64,000 nucleotides of DNA, from contig NZ_AHAM01000027.1 of assembly GCF_000236565.1 (NCBI RefSeq), positions 1 to 64,000 of the forward strand, written 5' to 3'. Made by a program: the position numbers and the translations under genes. Positions 24,818 to 33,728 of this stretch are shown here, in pieces; the stretch's first letter is position 1; each line of letters opens with the position of its first letter. This stretch comes from Mesorhizobium alhagi CCNWXJ12-2 (GTDB lineage Bacteria; Pseudomonadota; Alphaproteobacteria; Rhizobiales; Rhizobiaceae). The notes below the pieces were generated by a model that ran no database searches, was not told the origin of the DNA, and saw nothing but the letters and a program-made list of their open reading frames with translations.

Positions 24818-26328
24818 GCAATCACATGTTTGATGCCGTGCGCGGTGCGGCAGCCACGCGGGGCACGACTTTGATCGAATCCGCCGGCGGGCGCGCTTGG
24901 ACCTATGGCGACATGCTCGACCTGTCGGGACGGCTCGCCGCCCGCCTTGTCGCGCTCGGTGTCAAGCCGGGTGACCGGGTCGCGGTCCAGGTCGAGAAAA
25001 GCCCGGAAGCACTGATGCTCTACCTCGCGTCCTTGCGCGCGGGCTCGGTCTATCTGCCGCTCAACACCGCCTATACGCTCGCCGAACTCGATTATTTCCT
25101 TGGCGACGCGGAGCCGCGGCTCGTAGTCGTTTCGCCGGAGTCCGGCGCCGCCATCGGCCCGGTTGCGGCCGGCCATGGCGCGCACGTGGAAACGCTCGAC
25201 GATCGTGGCGGCGGCTCTCTCACGGACGGGATCGAAAGCTGGCAGCCGGACTTCGCCGACGTCGCTCGCGGTCCGGACGACCTGGCCGCCATCCTCTACA
25301 CGTCGGGTACCACCGGCCGCTCCAAGGGCGCGATGCTGACTCACGACAACCTTTTGTCCAATGCGCTGACATTGCGCGACCATTGGCGCTTCACGGGAGG
25401 GGACCGGCTTATCCACGCCTTGCCGATCTTCCACACGCACGGGCTGTTCGTCGCCTCGAACGTTATCCTGCTCGCAGGCGCATCGATGTATTTCCTGCCG
25501 AAGTTTGACGCCGACGAGGCTTTGCGCCTGATGGCGTCGGCGACGGCGATGATGGGCGTGCCAACCTTCTATGTGCGGCTGGTACAGCATCCCGGCCTGA
25601 CGCGGGAGGCGACTGCCGGAATGCGGCTCTTCGTGTCGGGCTCGGCGCCGCTGCTTGCCGAGACCCACCGTCTGTTCCGCGAGAAGACCGGCCATGCCAT
25701 CCTGGAGCGCTACGGCATGACCGAGACCAACATGAACACGTCCAACCCCTACGACGGCGATCGGGTAGCCGGTACGGTCGGCTTCCCGCTGCCGGGCGTC
25801 GACCTGAGGATAGCGGACCCGGACACGGGCGCTCCGCTCGCTCGCGGCGAAACCGGCATGATCGAGATTCGCGGCCCCAACGTGTTCAAGGGTTACTGGC
25901 GAATGCCGGAAAAGACCGCCGCCGAGTTCCGCGCCGATGGCTTTTTCATCACCGGCGATCTCGGTCTGGTCGACAATCGCGGCTATGTCCATATCGTCGG
26001 CCGGGGCAAGGACCTCGTGATCTCCGGCGGCTACAATATCTATCCTAAGGAGGTCGAGTCCGAGATCGACCAATTGTCTGGCGTAGTCGAGAGTGCCGTC
26101 ATCGGCGTGCCGCATCCCGATTTCGGCGAGGGCGTCACCGCCGTAATCGTCAAGCGGCCGGACGCCGCGATCGACGAAGCGGTGGTGCTGGATGGGCTGA
26201 AGTCGCGGCTGGCGCGCTACAAGCAGCCGAAGAAAGTGCTGTTCGTCGAGGACTTGCCGCGCAACACGATGGGCAAGGTGCAGAAGAACGTGCTGCGCGA
26301 GCGCTACAAGGGTCTCTACGGCGGCTGA
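24814..26328 (+). CDS. matB: Malonyl-CoA synthetase (acyl-CoA ligase family)
   Basis: 504 residues. ANL-superfamily motifs in order: phosphate loop AAILYTSGTTGRSKGAM, ALPIFHTHGLF, ERYGMTETNM, FFITGDLG, VGRGKDLVISGGYNIYPKEVE, and the C-terminal catalytic Lys in LPRNTMGKVQKN. MatB activates malonate with ATP and CoA, feeding MatA. End of the five-gene transcript from 20.4 kb; no clear terminator hairpin was found after it. Confidence 0.93.
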   Translation: MSNHMFDAVRGAAATRGTTLIESAGGRAWTYGDMLDLSGRLAARLVALGVKPGDRVAVQVEKSPEALMLYLASLRAGSVYLPLNTAYTLAELDYFLGDAEPRLVVVSPESGAAIGPVAAGHGAHVETLDDRGGGSLTDGIESWQPDFADVARGPDDLAAILYTSGTTGRSKGAMLTHDNLLSNALTLRDHWRFTGGDRLIHALPIFHTHGLFVASNVILLAGASMYFLPKFDADEALRLMASATAMMGVPTFYVRLVQHPGLTREATAGMRLFVSGSAPLLAETHRLFREKTGHAILERYGMTETNMNTSNPYDGDRVAGTVGFPLPGVDLRIADPDTGAPLARGETGMIEIRGPNVFKGYWRMPEKTAAEFRADGFFITGDLGLVDNRGYVHIVGRGKDLVISGGYNIYPKEVESEIDQLSGVVESAVIGVPHPDFGEGVTAVIVKRPDAAIDEAVVLDGLKSRLARYKQPKKVLFVEDLPRNTMGKVQKNVLRERYKGLYGG

Positions 26329-26686
26329 GCCCCACTTTCTCGGACAGCTTGGCGCGCCGGACTATTCCAAGGCGATCTGGAAATCGGAGCCGGCAGAGCT
26401 TCGACTGAGGCGGCAAATGTCGGGTTCGAACCGGGCGGATGCACCCTTCTCGACGACCATGGGCGGCGTGTCGTTTAGGCCAACGCCGCACGCCAGTGGC
26501 TGGTACGATTGAACCCGACTTGGAATACCGGTTCCGTCAAAAAAGCAAATCGTTCAAATTTGCAGTTCCGTCGTGACGGCAATTTAAACATCCTAAAATA
26601 TGGTCCTCGATCGTAACACGCAAAGAGCGAACACTCCGCGAGCTAAAAACAAGCCTTTTCAGGTCATAATAAGAAGCGGTGGTCTA
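26329..26686. other. Intergenic region with AT-rich 3' half
   Basis: 358 bp. Up to about 26510 the composition is GC-rich and only weak short frames occur. From about 26520 to 26690 it is markedly AT-rich for this genome and probably holds the promoter of the following small lipoprotein gene. No hairpin terminator for matB, repeat or RNA gene was recognised. Confidence 0.5.
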
Positions 26687-26965
26687 ATGAGTGTCAAAAC
26701 GATCCGACCATTTACATCTCTTTCCCTTGTATTGATTTCAGCCATTTCTTTTGGTTGCTCGACCGCGCCGGATAAAACTGCAACTACTTCATCTCTTTCA
26801 GCTCAAGCCTCTGTCGTGAGGCCTCTTCACAAGAGAACGGTTGAAGCGCCGAGAAGTATCGGAAAACCGACCGCCAAAGTGGCGAGCGTCAGCAGTTTTG
26901 GCCGCGCGCCCCATATTTGCACGCCGAGCGGCTTCGGGAGAAAGACGAGATGCTTCGTTCGATGA
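26687..26965 (+). CDS. Small putative lipoprotein of unknown function
   Basis: 92 residues from ATG 26687, the first Met before a classic lipoprotein signal (LSLVLISAISFGC, lipobox Cys near residue 24). The mature part is short, Ser/Thr/Lys-rich and ends in a conserved-looking CTPSGFGRKTRCFVR tail with two cysteines. No ribosome site is obvious. Function unknown; context gives no pathway. Confidence 0.6.
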   Translation: MSVKTIRPFTSLSLVLISAISFGCSTAPDKTATTSSLSAQASVVRPLHKRTVEAPRSIGKPTAKVASVSSFGRAPHICTPSGFGRKTRCFVR

Positions 26966-27021
26966 TGCGCGGGCGGGATTAGCGCGCCCGACGCGTGATT
27001 GGATATCGAAGTGTCACGCCA

Positions 27022-27528
27022 TCAGTCGGCGAGATGCGTCCGCATCTTGCTCAGGCGCGAGACTACATAGTCTCCGTGGCGTAGCTTCGCCCATTCGTCG
27101 CCGCGCCTGGGCGGCACACCCCTGAATTTGTACCACTCACCCTCCGGCTCGCGCTTCTGGTAGATGGCGCCGTTCATCTCCCGATGGCTGAAGCATGTGA
27201 GCTTGGGCCAGACGCCGTTTTTCGTCTGCCAGCGGGCCCGAAAACAGAGCTTTCCCGGACCTGTGATGAACCATTGGCCGACGCCATAGGAAGGCGAGCC
27301 TTCTTCATTGGACCATGCCGTAAAGCGACGCTTCTTCACTGAGAAATGGCCCGCGCCGGCTTTCCAAAGCCAGGAACGGCTATTGTAGAGTTGATAGATT
27401 TCCTCGCTGTTCAAAGGCCGGGCCTTGCTGATGTTCGAGACGGTGTTAGCCTGAGCCGCGGCGGCAAATGCACCGGTAGCAAGCATGGTGGCCACCACCA
27501 CGGAAAGCGTTACACAACGCAGCGACAT
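27022..27528 (-). CDS. DUF995-family exported protein (copy 1)
   Basis: 168 residues from ATG 27528. Signal peptide about 1-27 (VVVATMLATGAFAAAAQA). The DUF995 core is shared with 28505-29104: SEEIYQLYNSRSWLW, an FTAW strand, GQWFITGPGKLCF and CFSHR followed by AIYQKREPEGEWYKF. Function unknown; members often adjoin exopolysaccharide genes. It follows the GH26-like gene by 26 bases, last in the polysaccharide operon. Confidence 0.8.
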   Translation of the reverse strand: MSLRCVTLSVVVATMLATGAFAAAAQANTVSNISKARPLNSEEIYQLYNSRSWLWKAGAGHFSVKKRRFTAWSNEEGSPSYGVGQWFITGPGKLCFRARWQTKNGVWPKLTCFSHREMNGAIYQKREPEGEWYKFRGVPPRRGDEWAKLRHGDYVVSRLSKMRTHLAD

Positions 27529-27554
27529 TTTTCGTTCCCCCCGTCCGAGCCGGT

Positions 27555-28508
27555 TCAATTCTGGAGTTGTTGGACGACCCGCCAATGGGGAAGACCGTAG
27601 CCGTCCGGCCACGGATAGACCTCGCGATCGTTGAAGTAGACTATCGCCGTCAGATCCGGGAATTCGGGACGTGACTTTGCGACATTCTCCGCCCAGTCGG
27701 TCACATAAGCATGGTCGCCGTCATAGCCCAACTCCGCGACCACGATTGGTTTGCCGAAGCCTTTGACGCGGTCGTATTTCGCCGCCAGTTGTTCGGCGAA
27801 TGTCGTATCGTGGCCGACCACGCCTTGATCGTATGGCTGATATCCGAAGATCGACAGACCTATCTCGTCGACGAACTCCGCGCCTGGATAAAACGCTTCC
27901 AGCCCTTCGTTCCCTTTGGGGGACCACATGTATTTTGCGTTCCCCAGATTCTGCCGGCATACGGTCACCATCCGGCGATAAGCGGCAACGTATTCCTCCG
28001 GCTTCCAATGGGCCCAGATGAACTGATTGTCGGCTTCATCCATTTCCTGTGCCCAGCGGATCGTGACTGGACTCTTCAGCTTGTCAGCTTCAGAGCAGAC
28101 CGCAGCCATATACTTATCGCGTTGGCCGCTGAGGATGGTCTTGAGCAGGTCCTGCGAAGTGACCCGCCATTCACGTGACCAGGACCAGGGCTCGACCGTG
28201 ATCAGCAGGGAACGGCCGCGCTGCAGCGCATAATCGTCGGCTATGGCAAGGCTCGACAGATCGACGTCTTCCCAAGGCAGGAACAGGTGCTCGATCCTGG
28301 AATTCGGGTCCTCGGCGAAATCGCCGTGTGGGTCATAGGCCCCGAAAACGATCGACTCAGGGGTGATGATCGGTCGTTTGTCGGAGGGTGTTTGCGCGGT
28401 CGCCGAACCGGGATCGGGAATCGCCAAGCGGCTGTTCGTCGCGAACACATTTTCGCTCGGTATCAGCGCGCCGACCGAGATGACGGCTGCCCAAACTTTC
28501 GTCTTCAT
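27555..28508 (-). CDS. GH26-like glycoside hydrolase, exported
   Basis: 317 residues with a signal peptide (cleavage near NVFA, residue 23). A TIM-barrel hydrolase pattern resembles family GH26 (mannanase/lichenase-like): the acid/base Glu would be in RWAQEMD and the nucleophile Glu in IVVAELGYDG. It probably trims or degrades the polysaccharide made by the glycosyltransferase of the same operon, acting in the periplasm or outside. Its ATG overlaps the upstream DUF995 stop by four bases. Confidence 0.8.
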   Translation of the reverse strand: MKTKVWAAVISVGALIPSENVFATNSRLAIPDPGSATAQTPSDKRPIITPESIVFGAYDPHGDFAEDPNSRIEHLFLPWEDVDLSSLAIADDYALQRGRSLLITVEPWSWSREWRVTSQDLLKTILSGQRDKYMAAVCSEADKLKSPVTIRWAQEMDEADNQFIWAHWKPEEYVAAYRRMVTVCRQNLGNAKYMWSPKGNEGLEAFYPGAEFVDEIGLSIFGYQPYDQGVVGHDTTFAEQLAAKYDRVKGFGKPIVVAELGYDGDHAYVTDWAENVAKSRPEFPDLTAIVYFNDREVYPWPDGYGLPHWRVVQQLQN

Positions 28509-29104
28509 TGCGCCTCTCCTATCGCTACACTCTTCAATGACTGCGCAACAGATGTTCCCTCGGGATCGGATTGTTGCGCGGAATTGCGCAGCGCCTCCAG
28601 CCTCGCGGAAACGAGGTCCTCGGGGACGAGTTTTGAAAATTCGTCATCTTCCAGGGGTTTGGCGTGCCTGAATACGTACCACTCGCCGGAAGGCTCCTTC
28701 TTCTGGTAGATCGCCTGGCCGTCTATCCTGTGGCTGAAGCACGTCTTGCCCCTGTAGGCGCCGCTCTGGCTGTGCCATTTGGCCTGCAGGCATAGCTGGC
28801 CGGAATCGCTGAGGATCCAGCGGCCTTGCGCCCACCATGCATCGGCGCCGGAACCTGACCAGGCCTTGAAAATCCGGCCTTGGTCCTGCATGCGACCAGC
28901 GCCGTCCGGCCACTGCCACGACCGGTCGCGGTAGATGACGTAGAGTTCCACGGCCGTCATCGGCCGCGCGCTTTCCGGTACGCCCAGATCCCGGCCTGTG
29001 GCCCCGTTTTGGCCGGCAAGCATGAAAACAGCTGCCAGGAAGCTTGAGAGCCATCGGCGCAGGCGCGCCGTTCCGATTACTGCTATTTTCATCCTTGGTG
29101 CCAT
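28505..29104 (-). CDS. DUF995-family exported protein (copy 2)
   Basis: 199 residues (195 from the ATG at 29092). Signal peptide ends near residue 35. The DUF995 core (AVELYVIYRDRSWQWPDGAG, GRWILSDSGQLCLQAKW, KTCFSHR, AIYQKKEPSGEWYVF) aligns closely with copy 1, so the two genes bracket the GH26-like gene as duplicates. The tail after residue 150 is longer than in copy 1. It is coupled to the GH26-like gene by an ATGA overlap. Confidence 0.8.
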   Translation of the reverse strand: MAPRMKIAVIGTARLRRWLSSFLAAVFMLAGQNGATGRDLGVPESARPMTAVELYVIYRDRSWQWPDGAGRMQDQGRIFKAWSGSGADAWWAQGRWILSDSGQLCLQAKWHSQSGAYRGKTCFSHRIDGQAIYQKKEPSGEWYVFRHAKPLEDDEFSKLVPEDLVSARLEALRNSAQQSDPEGTSVAQSLKSVAIGEAQ

Positions 29105-29136
29105 TTTAGCGTCTCGCGGACGAGCCCTTTTGGGTG

Positions 29137-30981
29137 TCAGTACGTCGTGTCTTGTGTTTCGGACCGCCAGCTGGGGCTGAATACAATCCTGCGCAGGCCT
29201 GCTCTCCCGAGACCCGCTCCGGCGGCGGAGTAGCGCTCCTCGAACAGCCGGAAGCTGCGCGTGCCCCAGGCGACGCCTTCAAGTCCTTCTTTGCCGTGCT
29301 CGACCGTGGCGAATCCCGGCAACAGAACGAGTGCGGCAAACGTCGTCGCCAAGGCCGGGCGGTAGATGCGGCTGGTTACTCGCACCTTGTTTTCGCGGGC
29401 GTGCATGGCGAATACGAAGATGATCAGCGCCCCATAGAAAATGCTGTTGGCGATCGCGAACAGATAAAAACCGCGGGTCGCCTCGGCATCATCGACCAGC
29501 AGGGCGGGCAGAATCGAAGCAAGGGCAATCAGCAGGTAGGGCGCGCAGACCCGAAACGGCAGAGGGTCGACTTCCGATGCGCCTTTGGGCGTAACGCGGA
29601 AGTCTGCAACTGTGCCAGACAGCCAATCGCGCGCCGCAGCAGCCGACCCGACCAGGCCCCAAGGCCAGCGCGCGAGAATGTAGAACATGCTCTCCAGGCT
29701 CAGCAGCTTGCCATCGACGGGCCGGAACGTGCCGGTCGCTCTCCAGCGATAGGAAAAGACAATGAGGACGATGGAAAGCGGCAGGAAATGCGTGAGGAAA
29801 TCAGGATAAGTCACCGCCACGAAGTTCTCGCCACGCAGAAGCGCTACTCCCGGCATCGCGAACAGCATCGCGCCGGTGAGCGAGAACAGCGGATACCAGA
29901 ATTGCGAGAACAGGAACTGAAACTTGAGCCTCATTGGCAGGCGCGGGATCAGGTTCGGTGAATATTGCAGAAGGATCATCACCACGCTGCGCGACCATTG
30001 GAACTCCTGCGTGACGAGGTCTGCGAAAGTGCGCGGACCATCGCCGTGCGCGATCGCGTCGAGCGCATGCACGCCGCGCCAGCCATAGGCGTTCATCATC
30101 AGAGTTGTGGAATGGTCTTCAGCGAGCTCCGGACCGAGCCCGCCGATCTCCTTGAGCGCCGCTGTTCGAACCGCATAGTGCGAGCCGATGCACATCGGAG
30201 CGAAGGCGCCGCTGTAGCCCGCTTGCAGCGAGCCGTGGAAATTGGCTTCCGCATGGAGGCGTCCGCGCGCCGACCAGCTCTCCGCGGCGTTGCGGTCGCA
30301 TATGCTGGGTGCGGACACATAGCCTACGCCGGGATCGGCGAAGGGCCGCAGCATCTAGCGGAGATAGCCAGGTTCGGGCACATGGTCAGCGTCGAGCTGC
30401 ACGACGAAGTCATAGCGCTCGTAGCCGTAATGGTCATAGAAGAAGGCGAGGTTGCCTTCCTTGCAGCGGGTGCGCCGCGGCCAAGTGGTGCGGTGGTAGT
30501 CGGCGCGACCCTTGCGCGTCGACACAGACACACCATGGCGGCGGCACCACTGGAGCGTCTCAAAAGAGGGATCCTCGTCGGCAAGCCAGGTGTCGTGCGG
30601 CACATCCTGGGCCAGCATCGCGAGCAGCGTCTCGGCCACGACTGAAAACGGCTCCGACGGCGCCTTGGTCACGACCATCGCCACGCGGCTGCCAGTCGGC
30701 AATCGCAGGGGGCCGGAGGGCTTCACCGCACAGGCGAACACCATGAGGAAGTAGGCGGGGATCAGGGTTACCCAAGCGATCACCCAAGTGGCGAAAACGG
30801 TTCCGAACGCACTGAAATGATGCTCGGGCCGAAGCCACCAGGTCCAGAAATAGATGAGCGCAGCGAGCCATAGGGCCACCCCGATGAAATATTCCGCCCG
30901 CCGGTACCCGGTCAAAACGGGCGCCAGCAGCGGTTCATCCGCGTATTCGCGCGCCTGATCCTTGACCGCTGGGTGAGTCAC
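29137..30981 (-). pseudogene. Cellulose-synthase-like GT2 glycosyltransferase, split by an amber codon
   Basis: One continuous 615-codon frame interrupted by a single TAG at 30357-30355. The upstream 208 residues hold two transmembrane helices and the GT2 domain to DADHVPEPGYLR. The downstream 405 residues begin MLRPFADPGVGYVSAP and carry the catalytic AEDHST and the QEFQW (QxxRW-like) motifs, followed by about six membrane helices. The motifs needed for catalysis are on opposite sides of the stop. A membrane synthase for a beta-linked polysaccharide is the ancestral role. Unless suppressed, or a sequence error, it is inactive. The start overlaps the galE-like stop by ATGA. Confidence 0.85.
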
Positions 30982-31964
30982 GGCCGCGCCTCCAGGCCGA
31001 AGAATGGAGCGGCGGTGCGCACGATGGTGTCCAGGTCGGAGTATTCGGGCTGGAAGCCCAGCGTCTTCCGAGCAAGACCCGGATCGGCGTACAGGATCGG
31101 TGGGTCGCCGGCGCGCCTCGGATTTATTCGTATAGGCACGGCCCGGCCGGTCAGCCGGTTCACCGTATCGAGCACTTCCCGGATCGAGGAGCCGCGCCCG
31201 GTACCGAGGTTGAGGGCGAGGCTGCGGCCGCCGCCAACCAGATACTCGAGCGCCATTATGTGGGCCCGAGCGAGATCCGTGACGTGGATGTAGTCGCGCA
31301 CGCAGGTTCCGTCTTCGGTCTCGTAATCGTCACCGAATATGTCGAGGCAGGGAATGCCGCCGGCCGCGGCAAGCAGCGCGCGGGGGACAAGGTGGGTTTC
31401 AGGATCGTGCCACTCGCCAAGCTCGCCTTCGGGATCGGCCCCGCAGGCATTGAAGTAGCGGAGCGCCACATAGCGCAGACCCCCGGCGGCCGCGTAGTCA
31501 TGCAACATGTGCTCGGCGATCAGCTTCGTCCGGCCATAGGGGTTGATCGGCCGCTGCGGCGTCTCTTCGCGTATGGGAAGGAGAGCGGGCACGCCATAAG
31601 TCGCACAGCTCGATGAAAAGATGATTTTGTCGACCCCGCCCGCAAGGCAGGCGTCCAGCAGCGACTGCGTGCCGGAGACATTGTTGCGGTAATATTTGGC
31701 GGGGTCCTCGACTGACTCTCCCACATATGCAGACGCAGCAAAGTGGATGACGGCCAGCGGCTTGTGGCGCCCTATCGTTCGGGCGAAATGGGCGGTGTCG
31801 AGGATATCTCCGTGTACGAAGGGCCCCCAGCGCACCGCGGACCGGTTCCCCGTGGAGAGATTATCGTAGACGACGGGCTCAAAGCCCCTCTTGGCCAGGA
31901 GCTTTGCCGTATGGCTGCCGATATAGCCGGCGCCGCCGGCCACGAGAATGCGCGCCGCTGACAT
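30978..31964 (-). CDS. galE: UDP-glucose 4-epimerase
   Basis: 328 residues. The extended SDR fold is recognised from GGAGYIGSHTAKLL (NAD), HFAASAYVGESV, SSSCATYG and the catalytic YGRTK, with RYFNACGADP typical of GalE/ExoB. It interconverts UDP-glucose and UDP-galactose for polysaccharide synthesis. Its ATG overlaps the last base of the truncated decarboxylase stop, and its own stop overlaps the glycosyltransferase start. Confidence 0.92.
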   Translation of the reverse strand: MSAARILVAGGAGYIGSHTAKLLAKRGFEPVVYDNLSTGNRSAVRWGPFVHGDILDTAHFARTIGRHKPLAVIHFAASAYVGESVEDPAKYYRNNVSGTQSLLDACLAGGVDKIIFSSSCATYGVPALLPIREETPQRPINPYGRTKLIAEHMLHDYAAAGGLRYVALRYFNACGADPEGELGEWHDPETHLVPRALLAAAGGIPCLDIFGDDYETEDGTCVRDYIHVTDLARAHIMALEYLVGGGRSLALNLGTGRGSSIREVLDTVNRLTGRAVPIRINPRRAGDPPILYADPGLARKTLGFQPEYSDLDTIVRTAAPFFGLEARP

Positions 31965-32285
31965 CAGGCAACCTCGACGAGCTCCGAGGCCTCGCTTGCC
32001 AGCAGGCGGTCGAAATGATGGATGGTCTTCTTGAGGCCCTCGGCCAGCGGCACCTTCGGCTGCCAGCCGAGCTCGTGCCTGGCCAGCGAGATGTCGGGGC
32101 GACGCTGCCGCGGGTCGTCCACCGGCAGCGGGCGACGCACTATCCTTGAGCCCGACCCGGTCAGGCCGATCACCTGGTCGGCAAGTTCGCGGATCGTGAA
32201 TTCAACGGGATTGCCGAGATTGACCGGCCCCAGGAAGGAGGCCGGCGTGTCCATGAGGCGCAGGATGCCGTCGACAAGATCGTCG
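31964..32285 (-). pseudogene. UDP-glucuronate decarboxylase, C-terminal remnant
   Basis: The last 106 residues, from [14 protein letters not shown] through [39 protein letters not shown] and [16 protein letters not shown], are the C-terminal third of a UDP-glucuronate decarboxylase/UXS-type SDR. Upstream of about 32285 the frame has no family sequence: the Rossmann motif and the catalytic Tyr-Lys are missing. The gene was cut by a rearrangement next to the tRNA-linked scar, which also removed the operon's original upstream end. Confidence 0.8.
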
Positions 32286-32363
32286 ATCGTATCGCCCATC
32301 GCCTCCAGCAGCGATCGAAGACAGGCGGCCCAACCGAGCAGATTGTCGTTCTTGTATTCCCTC

Positions 32364-32750
32364 CAGCTTGCCTCAAACCTTATCCCGGATACTGGTGTTG
32401 GGCAGCGGGTTGTGGGCGTGGTGTTTGAGCTTGATGACGTTGAGCTATCGCAGCTTGACCGCTTCGAGGGCGCCGGCAAGGGATATGATCGCGTGGAACG
32501 GTTTCGCGTGCGAACTGACGATGAAACGGGAAAGCTTGAGGCCTTCACCTACATTGCCAGGGATAGCTTTCTCGATCCCGATTTGAAGCCTTATGACTGG
32601 TATCTGCGCCTCGTGGTGGCGGGAGCCCGCGAACACGCTTTGCCGGAGGAGTATGTCGCTGCAATCGAGAGCACTCAGACGGTATGCGACCGGGTCCAGG
32701 ATCGTCCATCGCGAATAGAGGCTCTGGTGCTGTTGGGAGCAACGTCGTGA
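32364..32750 (+). pseudogene. Gamma-glutamylcyclotransferase-like fragment, N-terminus missing
   Basis: The frame from about ASNLIPDTG carries [29 protein letters not shown] and a C-terminal part ending in YVAAIESTQTV, matching the C-terminal two-thirds of AIG2/GGCT-like proteins. The glycine-rich YGSN start that binds substrate is absent, and the frame runs upstream into antisense of the decarboxylase remnant. It is therefore a truncated gene joined at the same breakpoint. Its stop overlaps a GTG of the next frame. Confidence 0.7.
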
Positions 32751-33320
32751 GGCTTCACAGGGATACCCGCATCGCCGGCGACAAGACAGCAGGCGATTGG
32801 TCCGCGGCCAGACGCCGCCTCTCAAGATCGAAGAACCCGCAACTCTGGGCAGGTGCTTTTGACGACTTCTTCATGGCGCGTCTGAACAGCAGGTACTTTG
32901 AGCCGGTTAGGGCATTGGAAAAAATGCCCGAAAAGGCGGGTGAAGGATTCGCTATAGTGGCGAAAAGGCGATCCCCCGTTGGGGACTCACGAATATTCGG
33001 ATAGTAGCAATATGTTTGTTGGCTTCCTCGAAGCAAATGAGCCCTTCAAAACTATGTTTGCGGGCGCCGGAACTGCTAGGGAATTTTATGCCTATGTCCG
33101 GTGTGGGCTGTTACATGAAGCCCGGACAAAAGGGCGGTGGCGTATACAGGTAGACCCGTCAGCTAAACAGGCCATCGATACAAGCATTCCGGCCATTTAC
33201 CGGAATCGTCTGCAACCGGCATTCAATGATTTCGTCGAATCATACGGTCGGCAGCTCAGGACCGACAGGTCACTTCAAGAAGCCTTTATTCGAAAATTCG
33301 ATAGCCTCTGCAAGGGCTAG
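32747..33320 (+). pseudogene. Frameshifted gene of unknown function
   Basis: Two frames appear to be one gene. The first (GTG 32747 to stop 33004, 85 residues) contains LNSRYFEPVRALE and GEGFAIVAKRRSPVG; the second (open from 32979, ATG 33012, to 33320) continues THEYSDSSNMFVGFLEANEPF and ends with VRCGLLHEARTKGRWRI. Removing one G from the GGGG run at 32981-32984 joins them as SPVG-THEYSD. I know of no firm function; a short internal deletion may also be present. Confidence 0.5.
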
Positions 33321-33340
33321 TTCAATCTCCCTAGGTCAAA

Positions 33341-33417
33341 TGGCGCACCCGACAGGATTCGAACCTGTGGCCTTCGCCTTCGGAGGGCGACGCTCTATCC
33401 AGCTGAGCTACGGGTGC
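33341..33417 (-). tRNA. tRNA-Arg (anticodon CCG)
   Basis: 77 nt including encoded CCA (33343-33341). Acceptor stem GCACCCG/CGGGTGC, D arm GCTC...GAGC, anticodon stem TCGCC/GGCGA around loop CTCCGAA (anticodon CCG, codon CGG), T arm ACAGG-TTCGAAT-CCTGT. All stems pair. A 5' half copy lies 123 bases upstream in tRNA orientation. Confidence 0.95.
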
Positions 33418-33540
33418 ATCCTGCTTACGCAGTGCTTACGCGGGATTTCCGCGATTTGGAAGGTCTGGACTCCCTCGACGTAAGTCTTTGAACTCCTACG
33501 ATCTTTTTCTCTTCAATCTCCACCCAGCGGACTTGACACA

Positions 33541-33583
<43 letters not shown>

Positions 33584-33728
33584 CGGGCCGAAGCCGGAAC
33601 GAAATAACGAGCCGGGACGCCGCTTCATAGCCGATGCGGCGGCCGGCTTCAACGGCCAACTGCGCGGCCGGGCCATTCTCGGCAAAACGACCGGCTGGCG
33701 ACGACGCAACGCCCGATGGTGGTTGCCA

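Noticed and set aside
33340-33420. Open frame containing [21 protein letters not shown]
   Set aside because: This is the translation of the tRNA-Arg gene on the opposite strand, not a protein.
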